A stretch of 64,000 bases of DNA, from NCBI RefSeq assembly GCF_023238205.1, contig NZ_CP096659.1, forward strand, positions 2,249,626 to 2,313,625. The letters are read 5' to 3'. This stretch comes from Halorussus limi. Its GTDB lineage: Archaea > Halobacteriota > Halobacteria > Halobacteriales > Haladaptataceae. Both the position numbers and the translations under genes were made by a program. Position 1 is the stretch's first letter, and every line of letters starts with the position of its first letter. The notes below the pieces were generated by a model. It was given only the letters and a program-made list of their open reading frames with translations. It ran no database searches and was not told where the DNA came from. Positions 16,837 through 24,916 of the stretch are shown in pieces.

Positions 16837-17007
16837 CTACTTTTCGTGGCTATCCTTGTTATCTGTCTGGGGATGGGTGTACGTTGCCGAACCGCATATC
16901 TGGCACTCATCACGGAGAGGTTCTACGGTTCCATCCCGCTTTCGTCCGATGTGGGGAGCACCGCACTCTTCGCAATCCAACCGATAGAATAGGTGAGAGT
17001 TTCCCAT
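16837..17007 (-). CDS. 56-aa zinc-ribbon protein
   Basis: A short minus-strand gene from ATG 17007 to TAG 16837. It encodes RLDCEECGAPHIG, then DECQICGSATY, so two CxxCG knuckles (C12, C15 and C35, C38) are 20 residues apart, the layout of a single zinc ribbon. The tail is polar and His/Lys-containing. Small one- or two-zinc-ribbon proteins are abundant in haloarchaea and some affect stress or biofilm behaviour; this one is not recognised individually. It stands alone, divergent from nothing close, with 195 bases to the SPW gene start. Confidence 0.7.
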   Translation of the reverse strand: MGNSHLFYRLDCEECGAPHIGRKRDGTVEPLRDECQICGSATYTHPQTDNKDSHEK

Positions 17008-17507
17008 GCTGTCTCAATCAGGGTGTGCCACGTGATCGATTGATATCTGAATTATCGTACGCGACGTGAAGTTTCTCGGTCCGCCGCAGACAGATGCTGT
17101 TGCTGTCGATGAGTCACATCACGGACTTCAGCTATAAGTATTATTTAGTATTTCACTCAAGATGTGTTTTTGATTATTAGGGTGAATTATTTAGGCCGGA
17201 CGAGTTACAAATCGTAACAACGGTTACGCAATTCTGCACTACGAACTGTTCGATGAAGTGGGGTCAGAATCCGAAATAGCGGGGAAGCGCCATGGGCATC
17301 GAGTAGTCACCCATGGATGCGGCAGTAGATTGCTGTCAGAGGCACTCTTACTTGGAGGGGACTGCCGCTACTCCTATTTCCACAGGGGTTGATAATAGAA
17401 GCACTACCTAATAGATTAGGCCGAAAATCACGTGTGTGGCTCTCTCACGTCCGGTTCGCCCCGGATGAATACCGGTTACAAAATCTACGTGGAATAACCC
17501 GCGTCTC
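17008..17507. other. AT-richer intergenic region with a palindrome
   Basis: 500 bases without a supportable gene. It contains a perfect inverted repeat, CCATGGG (17290-17296) and CCCATGG (17310-17316), and a second pair CGGCAGT/ACTGCCG spanning about 17320-17370. AT-rich stretches near 17135-17200 (TATAAGTATTATTTAG) could hold the promoter of the zinc-ribbon gene. The composition suggests decayed accessory DNA. Confidence 0.4.
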
Positions 17508-18062
17508 CTACTTCATGCTCGTTTCTTGCTTTACCTTATCCTTGAACTTCTCGCGGACCTTCTGGACCTTGGGTTCGGCCTGAATCGAGCAGTACTGGTC
17601 GTTGGGGTTCTTCTCGTAGTAGTCCTGGTGGTGTTCCTCCGCCTCGTAGAAGGTTTCGAGGGGTTCGACTTCGGTCACGATGTCGTCTTCGTCGTAAGCC
17701 CCTTCGGACTCCAACTCCTCGATGAATCGCTCGACGGTCGCGCGCTGGTCGTCGTCGTGGTAGAAGACGGCCGAGCGGTACTGGGTCCCCACGTCGGGCC
17801 CCTGCCGGTTGAGTTGCGTCGGGTCGTGGACCGTGAAGAACACCTTCAAGATGCCCTCGTAGCTCAGAACGTCGGTGTCGTACTCGACCTGCACGACCTC
17901 CGCGTGGCCGGTGTCGCCCGAGCAGACCGCTTCGTAGGTCGGGTCCTCGACGTGGCCGCCCGCGTACCCGGAGGTGACTGCCTCGACGCCGTCGAGTTCC
18001 TTGAACGCCGCTTCGGTACACCAGAAGCATCCACCGGCGAGAGTGGCACTGTTCGTCGTCAT
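17508..18062 (-). CDS. msrA: Peptide methionine-S-sulfoxide reductase MsrA
   Basis: 184 aa cytoplasmic repair enzyme that reduces methionine-S-sulfoxide in proteins. The catalytic motif GCFWCTEAAF holds nucleophile Cys12, with Cys15 in the same motif. Other family blocks are SGYAGGHVEDPTYEAVCSG, HDPTQLNRQGPDVGTQYRS and EEHHQDYYEKNP. Length is typical. The C-terminal Cys (NDQYCSIQAEPK) is a candidate recycling Cys. It begins a run of minus-strand core genes and, with the peroxiredoxin at 33225, belongs to the oxidative-damage set. Confidence 0.96.
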   Translation of the reverse strand: MTTNSATLAGGCFWCTEAAFKELDGVEAVTSGYAGGHVEDPTYEAVCSGDTGHAEVVQVEYDTDVLSYEGILKVFFTVHDPTQLNRQGPDVGTQYRSAVFYHDDDQRATVERFIEELESEGAYDEDDIVTEVEPLETFYEAEEHHQDYYEKNPNDQYCSIQAEPKVQKVREKFKDKVKQETSMK

Positions 18063-18204
18063 TGGCGATAGGTAGGGGACGAAGACGGTTAGGTCTGCGG
18101 GAAGCGGCTAAGTCACGCGGTTGGCGGTAGACTGCCCGCCCGCGCTGTCGCGGGGTCTCACTGCGGACACCGAGGCCGAGAGAACCGCCGAAACCCGCGG
18201 AGAG

Positions 18205-18843
18205 TCAGCAAATCGGCTTCGGGTCGAGTCCCATCCCCTGCAGCGTCTCGGCGTACTCGTCGTAGGCGATTTGGACGGTCCGCTCGGCGGTTTCCCGGGC
18301 GCGCTCCCACTCGTCGCCGTCGCAGTGAGCGGCCAGCAGGTCGGTTCCGGTCGACACTCCCGCCTGCGTGTCCGAGCGCAGGTCTCGGAAGAGGTCGGCC
18401 CGGCGCTCGTCGGCCTCGTTGACGAAGAAGTTCACGACCTGCAACTGGGTCCGGTCGCTCGCCAGCGACCGGCCGACCAGTCCCGCCGCGCGCTCGACCG
18501 TGGTGTCGAGGCCGCGCAGGTAGTCGTGCATCGGGTCGGTTTCGTCGGCGGGGTCGAACTCGGCGTCGAGTTCGGCCGCTACCCGGTCGTAGTGGTCGCG
18601 CTCCTCGTCGGCCAGCGCGGCGAACGCGTCGGCGGCGTCGCCCTCGCCGTCCGTCTCTGCCGACTCGGCCCACGCGGCGAACGTCTCGCGGGCGGCGCGT
18701 TCGCTCCGGGCCGCCGCCCGGAGGACCCGTTCGGCGTCGAGGTCCGCGTCGGTCAGCGCGACGAGCGCCTGCTGAGAGCCGAGGCGGTCGAGTTCGGTCG
18801 CCTTGGCGTCTCGAATCGCGTCCGGGAAGGCGTCGGCGTCCAT
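18205..18843 (-). CDS. Rubrerythrin / ferritin-like family protein
   Basis: 212 aa from ATG 18843; a longer in-frame extension upstream is a GC-rich shadow. The all-helical, acidic sequence has ferritin-like segments with ETFAAWAESAE, EERDHYDRVAAEL and NFFVNEADERRADLF, whose Glu and His residues could form a di-iron site, as in the rubrerythrin-like proteins of haloarchaea. The second half repeats the helical pattern. Exact activity is uncertain; oxidative-stress protection or iron handling is the family expectation. It lies between msrA and a cysteine synthase-like gene, all minus-strand. Confidence 0.65.
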   Translation of the reverse strand: MDADAFPDAIRDAKATELDRLGSQQALVALTDADLDAERVLRAAARSERAARETFAAWAESAETDGEGDAADAFAALADEERDHYDRVAAELDAEFDPADETDPMHDYLRGLDTTVERAAGLVGRSLASDRTQLQVVNFFVNEADERRADLFRDLRSDTQAGVSTGTDLLAAHCDGDEWERARETAERTVQIAYDEYAETLQGMGLDPKPIC

Positions 18844-18998
18844 GCCTCCGTCTTGGGTGTCGGCGCGCTTGAATGTTTGCGGGGGTCGTCGCCGGGGCGA
18901 GGGGAACCGACCGATGGCCTCGCACTCGGCCGGTAATCCACTGCTTAGGGAAACAAAAATGCGGTCGAGAGAAATACAGAGGATGTTCTCCCGTGTCG

Positions 18999-19979
18999 CT
19001 ACCCCTCCCACTCCTCGAACGAGCGGTAGATGCCCTTCGACAGGTAGCGCTCGCTGGAGTCGGCGAAGACGGTCACGACCGAGTCGTGGGGCGCGTCGAG
19101 TTCGCCGTCGCGGATGCGCTCGGCGACGTGGCGGGCCGCCGCGCTGGCCGCGCCGGAACTCGACGCGACGAGTTGGCCCTCCTCGGCGGCGAGACGCTTC
19201 AGTTCGTCGTGGGCGTGGCGGTCCGAGACCTGCAACACCTCGTCCACGAGTTTCGGGTCGAACAGTTCGTTCGTGTCGAGGTCGTGCGTGCCGATGCCCT
19301 CGATTTTGTAGTCGGCTTCCTCCACGTCCTCGCCCTGCGTCTCCGAGTAGAGCGACCCCTCGGGTTCGACCGCCGTGACGTGGATGTCGGGGTCCTGCTC
19401 CAGCGCGTACTCCGCGATGCCCATCAGCGTGCCCGCGGTGCCGCATCCGGCGACGACCGCGCCGACCTCGCCGTCGAGCGCATCGAAGATTTCCGGCCCG
19501 GTGGTCTCGTAGTGGGCCTCGACGTTGAGCGGGTTCGAGAACTGCTGTGGCACGACGGCGTTCTCCATCTCGCCGGCGAGTTGGTGGGCGCGGTCGATAG
19601 CGCCGCCCATCCCGTCCTCGGTCGGGGTGTTGATGACCTCCGCGCCGAGCGCGTCCATCAACTGCTGTTTCTCGACGCTGAACCGCTCGGGAACGACGAA
19701 GACCGCGTTCACGTCCAACTGGCCCGCCGCGACGGCGAACCCGATGCCGGTGTTCCCGGCGGTCGGTTCGATGACGGTCCCGCCGGGTTCGAGTTCGCCC
19801 CGCTCCAGCATCCGTTCGACCATGTACTTGCCGATGCGGTCCTTGACGCTCGCGCCGGGGTTGAACGACTCGACCTTGGCGTACACCGGCGCCTCGTCGG
19901 GCGACGCCTGCACCCGGACGAGCGGCGTCTCGCCGACCGTCTCCAGCACCGAATCGAGCGGCGTCTCGTGGTCCGTCAT
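18999..19979 (-). CDS. cysK: PLP-dependent cysteine synthase / cystathionine beta-synthase-type enzyme
   Basis: 326 aa, fold type II PLP enzyme. GETPLVRV (16-23) and NPGASVKDR with Schiff-base Lys46 start the catalytic core. PTAGNTGIG is the substrate-binding loop, GCGTAGTLMG the phosphate-binding glycine loop and SSSGAASAAA the PLP-ring region. YKIEGIG is more usual in cystathionine beta-synthase-like and O-phosphoserine-type branches than in bacterial CysK, so whether it uses O-acetylserine, O-phosphoserine or homocysteine is not settled. No regulatory CBS domains are attached. Symbol given by family only. Confidence 0.85.
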   Translation of the reverse strand: MTDHETPLDSVLETVGETPLVRVQASPDEAPVYAKVESFNPGASVKDRIGKYMVERMLERGELEPGGTVIEPTAGNTGIGFAVAAGQLDVNAVFVVPERFSVEKQQLMDALGAEVINTPTEDGMGGAIDRAHQLAGEMENAVVPQQFSNPLNVEAHYETTGPEIFDALDGEVGAVVAGCGTAGTLMGIAEYALEQDPDIHVTAVEPEGSLYSETQGEDVEEADYKIEGIGTHDLDTNELFDPKLVDEVLQVSDRHAHDELKRLAAEEGQLVASSSGAASAAARHVAERIRDGELDAPHDSVVTVFADSSERYLSKGIYRSFEEWEG

Positions 19980-20076
19980 TGGGTAGGCAAAAGTTGGGAA
20001 CGCGGTTAACCTTTTTTGTGTGGCGTTCGCGGCGCTCGCGAATCGCCGGCGGGGCGACGCCGAGCGTTCCGGGACG

Positions 20077-20343
20077 CTACGCCTCGGCCTCCGTGCCGTC
20101 GTCCGATTCGACGGGAGCGGCCTCGACGTCGTCCACGTCGATGCCTCGCTCCTCGGCCAGCGCCTCCAGCAGTGCGCGCTGTTCGGCGTTCTCGCGCTCC
20201 AGTCGCTCGACGCGCTCGCTGGTCGAGTCCAGTTTCTCGCGCATCTCGGCGACCTGCTCGCGGAGGTCGTTGAGCCTGCTGTACAGTTTCTCGGCGGTGT
20301 CGGCGAGTTTCTGGACCTTCTTGGCCGTGCTTCCGAATCCCAT
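20077..20343 (-). CDS. Small coiled-coil protein, haloarchaeal DUF5798-like
   Basis: 88 aa from ATG 20343. After MGFGSTAKKVQKLAD the protein is one long heptad-patterned helix (LREQVAEMREKLDSTSERVERLERENAEQ, about 28-60) and an acidic tail. This is the typical haloarchaeal DUF5798 layout as I recall it; function unknown, probably an oligomeric helical protein. A longer frame on the same strand is a shadow. Its start faces the membrane-protein gene at 20425, leaving 81 bases for divergent promoters. Confidence 0.75.
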   Translation of the reverse strand: MGFGSTAKKVQKLADTAEKLYSRLNDLREQVAEMREKLDSTSERVERLERENAEQRALLEALAEERGIDVDDVEAAPVESDDGTEAEA

Positions 20344-20424
20344 GCCTACTAGTCGCGCCGCGTGATACGTGACTTTTCCGACTCGACCGCTGGTCTTTTG
20401 CTCTCGCCCCGAAAAGCATCGCGC

Positions 20425-20844
20425 ATGTCGCAGGAACGGTTGTCCGAGACGCCAGCGCCGACGGTCGGCGTCGTCGCCGCGCTCGCGGTTCTGGCCGCCA
20501 TCGTCGCACCGTACTTCCTCATCGACGCCACCGCGGCCGGGGTCTACTACAGCGAACCGACGTTCGTGCCGGTTCACCTCGTCGTCGGCCTGTTCGCCAC
20601 CGTCGCCGTCGTGGTGTTCGCGGCCGGGCGCAACGGCCGGACCGACGCGCCGACCGCGGCGGGCGTGACCGTCGTCCTCGGCGGGTTCATGGCTCTGCTC
20701 GTCCTCTGGTGGGCCGTCTCGGTCGGCGACCTCGTCGGCAGTCTCACCGCCAACGCGACCTTCGACTACCACCGATGGCTCCTCCTCGCGACGTCGGTCG
20801 CGGTCGCGGCCAGCGCCGGATGGTTCGCTCGCGAAGTGCTGTAG
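20425..20844 (+). CDS. Small haloarchaeal membrane protein
   Basis: 139 aa from ATG 20425; the frame is open further upstream, but the extension overlaps the divergent gene's promoter space. Four hydrophobic segments are visible (about 14-34, 49-66, 78-98, 114-132), with short polar loops. No catalytic motif. It resembles conserved haloarchaeal four-TM proteins of unknown function (DUF7548-like, from memory). Confidence 0.65.
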   Translation: MSQERLSETPAPTVGVVAALAVLAAIVAPYFLIDATAAGVYYSEPTFVPVHLVVGLFATVAVVVFAAGRNGRTDAPTAAGVTVVLGGFMALLVLWWAVSVGDLVGSLTANATFDYHRWLLLATSVAVAASAGWFAREVL

Positions 20845-20950
20845 GACGACCCCCCGTCCACCGGTAGCGACTCGTTACTCCGCCGCAGGACGCCTGTGAA
20901 CGCCTGTCAGCCGACGCATAACAAAGCCCCGAGAGCGGTTACTCCGCGTC

Positions 20951-21454
20951 GTGTCCGAGAACGACGCCGGTACCGAGACACCTCGAACGCCCGCATCGTC
21001 CCCGCGACGCCGGACCGCCGCGCGAGACGACGGACTCGGCGACCTCGCCGACGAACCCGCCGCCCGCGAGCGGTGGATGCTCCGGGACGACGAGTTCCTG
21101 CTCGACGAGGACCGCGAGTACGTCCTCCGCGACGAGGGCCGGTCGTGGTGGAGTTACGTCTCGCCGGCCGTCTTCGGCGCGGTCCTCACGGTCATGGTCG
21201 GCGACGTGATTACGACCGGTATCGGTCTGGCGATGGGACTCGACGAGGCGAACCCGGTCGCCGCCGCGGTCATCGCGGAGGCGGGTCTGGGCGGTCTCGT
21301 CCTGCTGAAGACCATGGCGGCTATGGTCCTCCTGTTGTTGCCCGGCGTCACCAGCGACGCTCGCCAGACCTTCCGGGCCGGGAGTGCGGTCTACCTCCTC
21401 GTAGGCCTGCTGGTCGTCGCGGGCAACGCGTGGGCTATCCTCGCCGCCGCGTGA
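20951..21454 (+). CDS. Membrane protein, DUF5658-like
   Basis: 167 aa, starting at GTG 20951. The N-terminal 65 residues are charged and probably cytoplasmic (RERWMLRDDEFLLDEDREYVL). About three membrane helices follow. The sequence GDVITTGIGLAMGLDEANPVA, given here in parts as GDVITTGIGL and DEANP, resembles the D-x2-T-x-n-EANP pattern of DUF5658 membrane proteins. Function unknown. The stop lies 109 bases before the SRP RNA. Confidence 0.65.
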   Translation: MSENDAGTETPRTPASSPRRRTAARDDGLGDLADEPAARERWMLRDDEFLLDEDREYVLRDEGRSWWSYVSPAVFGAVLTVMVGDVITTGIGLAMGLDEANPVAAAVIAEAGLGGLVLLKTMAAMVLLLLPGVTSDARQTFRAGSAVYLLVGLLVVAGNAWAILAAA

Positions 21455-21530
21455 TTCCCCTCGTGTGATTCGGGCGGCCGTCTCCTCCTCGCGACGTCTC
21501 GGGAACACCGCTGTCGAGCGATTAGCGAAA

Positions 21531-21540
21531 AGTCCTTAAG
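21531..21540 (+). promoter_or_regulatory. Promoter of the SRP RNA gene
   Basis: CTTAAG-type TATA element (TTAAG at 21536-21540), preceded by a purine-rich BRE-like CGAAAAG. Its centre is 26 bases before the predicted RNA 5' end at 21564, the archaeal standard. Confidence 0.6.
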
Positions 21541-21563
21541 TCCGTACCTGCTTACGTAGAAAT

Positions 21564-21870
21564 GGACTAGGTCGGGCAGTTAGGCCCTGCTTCTCCACCC
21601 GCACTATGGCCTTTAGCGGGGACCGAACCCCGGAGGCGTCCGGTCAGACCGTGCCGGGCCCCGGAAGCCGACTTCGAAGCCTCGTCCTGCGGGGACAGCG
21701 GTCTCCGGCGGGCACTCGCAGGAGTGTCGCAGTCGGAGTTAGCCGATGGCAATCCGTCAGGCGCGGAAGCGAGCAGCGGACCATTGGACACCTGTCGCTC
21801 GTAGGGTTGCGGGGTGGAGGACGCGACCGGGATTCCCCGGCACGGAACGCCGGGCAAATTCGGGCGTCCA
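21564..21870 (+). ncRNA. ffs: 7S RNA of the signal recognition particle
   Basis: About 305 nt scaffold of the archaeal signal recognition particle, which binds SRP19 and SRP54 to target proteins to the membrane. The 5' end GGACTAGGTCGGGCAGTTAG and the segment CCGCACTATGGCCTTTAGCG match the haloarchaeal 7S RNA that I recognise. The helix 8 loop GGCGCGGAAGCGAGCAGC near 21765 carries the GGAA-type tetraloop and the SRP54-binding asymmetric loop. The 5' GGAC (21564-21567) pairs with 3' GTCC (21866-21869) to close helix 1. Protein-like frames across it are artefacts. Confidence 0.93.
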
Positions 21871-22013
21871 CACTCATACTGTCGTTCCGACGCTACGCTC
21901 ACCAGCGGTCGCTAGGTGGCCGACGCGTTCTAATCGAGAGACCGCACCGAGAGAAGCGAGAGTGGTTGCGTTCTGTTTCGATTCCGCGAAACGTACTCGG
22001 CGGTCGTCGAAGA

Positions 22014-23384
22014 CTACCCGACGAGCGACGGCGCCGCGCTCGCGTTCGGTGCCCGTTCGTCGAGCGCCGACGCGATGTGCGCCCAGTCGTCGAAGTCGCC
22101 GGACGCGTTCGACCCGTCCGAGTAGTCGTAGTGACAGTCACACCGGCCGAGTCGGTGGTAGTTCATCACGCTCGGATACCGCTCGGGCTTCACCGCGTAG
22201 GAGTCGATGCCGCGGTGCTCGCCCGGATGGAGGCCGAGGTTGTGACCGAGTTCGTGCATCACCGTCTTCGCGACCCGGACTCGACTCGGGCGATGTTCGA
22301 CTATCATCCCGTCGACCCCGGTCGAGGTGAGACCGACTCGGTTGCCAGCGCCGCGGTCGGGGACTTCCCGCACGAGAAGCGCGTGGTAGTAGCCGTAGCC
22401 TCGCGTGTCGTACTCCGACTGGTAGTAGGTGCGGGCGTACTCGGACAGCGACGTGTTCTTGGCCGGCGCGACCGGCGAGTCGCTGACGTCGACGTGGAGC
22501 GAGATTCCGCGCGACCCGTCGGGGTTCTCGACGGGCGCGTTCGCGAACGCGCGTTCGACCTTCTCCAGTTTCTCCTCCGGTACGGTGGTTCCCCGCATGT
22601 AGTCGAGTTCGAGGAACACGTCCTTGCGGAGGGGGTCGGCGGCCGACAGTACCGACCCGGCCCGGGCCTCGATGCCGTCGCGGAACCGGTCGCCGTCGGT
22701 GTCCGAATCGTCGGGGGCCGTCCCGTACTCGCTGACCTCGGGGCCGTCGTCGAGGTTGTCGCCGTCGGTGTCGGCGACCGTCGGGTCGGTCGCGCGGTCG
22801 TTCACTTCGGCACCGTCGGCCAGTCCGTCGCCGTCCGTGTCGCTCCGGGTGGGATTCGTCGGGCGCTGGTTCGCCTCGGCGGCGTCGCCGAGTCCGTCCG
22901 CGTCGGTGTCGGCCTGCGCGGGGTCCGTACTCCGCGCGGTGACTTCCTCGCGGTCGGGCAGGCCGTCGCCGTCGGTGTCCGAATCGTCGGGGGCCGTCCC
23001 GTACTCGTTGACCTCCGGACCGTCGTCGAGACCGTCCGCGTCGGTGTCCGCGCCGACCGGATTCGTCTCGGAGGAGAGTTCGACGCCATCGTCGAGTCCG
23101 TCCGTGTCAGTGTCGGCGACCGCCGGGTCAGTTCCCGCAGAGACCTCGCGGCCGTCGTTCAGGTCGTCTGCGTCGGCGTCGGCGACCGTCGGGTCGGTCG
23201 CGCGGTCGAGTTCGGTTCCGTCGGTGAGTCCGTCGCCGTCGGTGTCGGCGGCGGTGATGTCGGTCGGCCCCAGCAGTTCGTCGACCGTCGAGAGGTCGTC
23301 GCCGTCGCCGAGGTACGCCAGCGCGCCGGTGCTTACACCGGCGACTACGCATACCGCGGCGACCACCGCTACGGCGTACTTCAT
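22014..23384 (-). CDS. Secreted zinc metalloprotease with thrombospondin type 3 calcium repeats
   Basis: 456 aa. A signal-like hydrophobic N-terminus (about 3-24) is followed by about nine thrombospondin type 3-like repeats (about 46-245) of the form DTDGDGLxDG, which bind calcium. The catalytic domain (about 255-456) has HELGHNLGLH (His377, Glu378, His381; third ligand probably His386) and a Met turn SVMNY (about 405-409), so it is a metzincin-like zincin. The catalytic domain also contains a Cys pair, CDC. Probably exported and calcium-stabilised, with proteolytic targets unknown. It lies next to the SRP RNA, which may be coincidence. Confidence 0.88.
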   Translation of the reverse strand: MKYAVAVVAAVCVVAGVSTGALAYLGDGDDLSTVDELLGPTDITAADTDGDGLTDGTELDRATDPTVADADADDLNDGREVSAGTDPAVADTDTDGLDDGVELSSETNPVGADTDADGLDDGPEVNEYGTAPDDSDTDGDGLPDREEVTARSTDPAQADTDADGLGDAAEANQRPTNPTRSDTDGDGLADGAEVNDRATDPTVADTDGDNLDDGPEVSEYGTAPDDSDTDGDRFRDGIEARAGSVLSAADPLRKDVFLELDYMRGTTVPEEKLEKVERAFANAPVENPDGSRGISLHVDVSDSPVAPAKNTSLSEYARTYYQSEYDTRGYGYYHALLVREVPDRGAGNRVGLTSTGVDGMIVEHRPSRVRVAKTVMHELGHNLGLHPGEHRGIDSYAVKPERYPSVMNYHRLGRCDCHYDYSDGSNASGDFDDWAHIASALDERAPNASAAPSLVG

Positions 23385-23510
23385 CGCGGCGGACCACCGT
23401 GGGTCGGCGGGGAGGGCGCTTCGTTATCGGGAGTGTTGCTACTAACCGTTACTCTGGGAGGGGGATTCTCCAACCGCTCGCGTGCCATGCAAGTGGCAGC
23501 ATCTCGAATC

Positions 23511-23526
23511 CAACTTTTATAAGTTG
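23511..23526 (-). promoter_or_regulatory. Palindromic TATA region upstream of the metalloprotease gene
   Basis: CAACTTTTATAAGTTG is a 16-base near-perfect palindrome containing the TATA element. Read leftward, it predicts a start near 23490 and a leader of about 105 bases, with a hairpin TGCCA-TGCAAG-TGGCA near 23483-23498. A palindrome over the TATA box could be an operator. The 23385-23696 gap otherwise holds low-complexity CCGTCGCC-like sequence. Confidence 0.45.
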
Positions 23527-23696
23527 CCCTTCTACCTTGAATCGGTGCGGCGTCGGCCGCTGTCGTTTTCGGTGCGTGACCGCCGTCGCCATGTCGTCAC
23601 CCTCGCCATGCCGCCACTATCGCCGTCACCGCCGCCGTCGCCGACGCTGGCGGTGCGCGGTCGCGGTCACGGAGAAACAGAACGGCGCGGGTCGCC

Positions 23697-24584
23697 TCAG
23701 TCGTCGCCGGTCGCTTCGACCGTCGTCTCGACGTTCGTCAGTTCGAGTCCGCCTTCCAGCGTCCGGTTCGGGTACGGGATGTCGATTCCCTCCGCGTCGA
23801 ATCGCTCTTTCACGCCGGTCACGTACTCGCCGCGGGTCTTCACGTAGTCGCCCCGGGAGGGGTCGGAAATCCAGATGCGCGACTGGAGGCCAACCGACGA
23901 GTCCCCGAGTTCCGTGAGTCGGACCGAGGGCGCGGGGTCGTCCATGATGTCGGGGTGGGCCTCGGCCTCCGACACGATAATCTCGGTCGCGCGGTCGATG
24001 TCGTCGTCGTAACCGATGCCGAACAGGAACTTCAGGCGGAGTCGGTCGCCCTCGACGGGGTTCTTGATGACGCCGTCGGTCAGTTGAGAGTTTGGCACCG
24101 TCAGCAGTTCGTTGTCGAAGGTGCGCACTCTGGTCACGCGCAGACCGATGTCCTCCACGACGCCGGAGTAGTTCCCGCCGTCCCACTCGACCCAGTCGCC
24201 GATTTTGAACGGCTTGTCGGTGTAGATGAACACGCCGGCGACGAAGTTGGCGATGACGTCCTGCATGGCGAACCCGATGGCGAGGGTCGCCGCGGCCGCG
24301 ATGGTCGCCAGCGCGGTCAGGAAGTTTCCGTAGTCGGCGAACCCGAACGCCACCGTGACCGCGACGAACACGACGGCGAACTTCGTGAGTTTGACCAGCG
24401 GTTTCTTGGCGTGGTTGTCGAGGTCGCGCCGGTCGAGGAACCGCCCGGCGAGCGGAATCACGGTCAGACGGCCGATGACGTAGATGGCGACGAACGAGAC
24501 GACGAAGTAGAGCGCCTGGGTGACGGCCAGCGCGTAGCCCGTGTCGCCGAGGAGACGCTCCAAGAACGGTAGCGCCTCGACCAT
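23697..24584 (-). CDS. mscS: Small-conductance mechanosensitive channel (MscS family)
   Basis: 295 aa. Three membrane helices (about 20-40, 67-85, 88-115) end in the pore-lining helix ALATIAAAATLAIGFAMQDVIANFVAG. The cytoplasmic beta domain follows with KIGDWVEW and RTFDNELLTVPNSQL, both canonical MscS blocks. It releases solutes on hypo-osmotic shock, directly relevant to a halophile. The ATG overlaps the stop of the upstream CRM-domain gene by one base, so the two are probably co-transcribed. Confidence 0.94.
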   Translation of the reverse strand: MVEALPFLERLLGDTGYALAVTQALYFVVSFVAIYVIGRLTVIPLAGRFLDRRDLDNHAKKPLVKLTKFAVVFVAVTVAFGFADYGNFLTALATIAAAATLAIGFAMQDVIANFVAGVFIYTDKPFKIGDWVEWDGGNYSGVVEDIGLRVTRVRTFDNELLTVPNSQLTDGVIKNPVEGDRLRLKFLFGIGYDDDIDRATEIIVSEAEAHPDIMDDPAPSVRLTELGDSSVGLQSRIWISDPSRGDYVKTRGEYVTGVKERFDAEGIDIPYPNRTLEGGLELTNVETTVEATGDD

Positions 24585-24829
24585 CAGTGCAGCACCGCGG
24601 TGTTCCCTCGCGTCTCGACGAGGTCGGCGTCGACTCGCTCGGCGAGTTCCTCGGCGAGTTCGTCGGTCGTGGTGCCGCCGCGGGCCGCCCGGAGGAACTT
24701 GACCTTCACGAGTTCGCGGTCGGCGAGTTGGTCGGCGAGTTCGTCGGTCACCGCGTCGATTCCGGACTTGCCGACCCAGACGGTCACGTCGAGGTCGTGG
24801 GCCTGCTTTCGGAGGTCTTCGTCGGTCAT
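24584..24829 (-). CDS. YhbY-type CRM-domain RNA-binding protein
   Basis: 81 aa single CRM domain. WVGKSGIDA (about 18-26) is the GxxG-type RNA-binding loop and RAARGGTTTDELAEELAERV holds the second conserved block. Archaeal YhbY-like proteins are thought to bind rRNA or pre-tRNA during ribosome biogenesis. ATG 24829 is preferred; the longer frame upstream is Arg/Pro-rich shadow. Its stop overlaps the mscS start by one base. Confidence 0.88.
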   Translation of the reverse strand: MTDEDLRKQAHDLDVTVWVGKSGIDAVTDELADQLADRELVKVKFLRAARGGTTTDELAEELAERVDADLVETRGNTAVLH

Positions 24830-24916
24830 GGTTCCGTTTGGGAAGCCAACCGCCTTAAAGGGCTTGCACCGGCACGGTCGGCGGCCTTTTGACGGGCGTG
24901 GCCCAATCGCCGCTCG

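Noticed and set aside
17290-17316. Insertion-sequence ends at the CCATGGG/CCCATGG palindrome
   Set aside because: Arms are only seven bases with a 13-base gap, and no transposase or remnant is nearby.
22640-23300. Tandem DNA repeat in the metalloprotease gene
   Set aside because: The periodicity is explained by the thrombospondin type 3-like protein repeats that it encodes.
21606-23522. 638-codon plus-strand open frame
   Set aside because: It runs across the SRP RNA and antisense to the metalloprotease repeats; its composition is that of a shadow.
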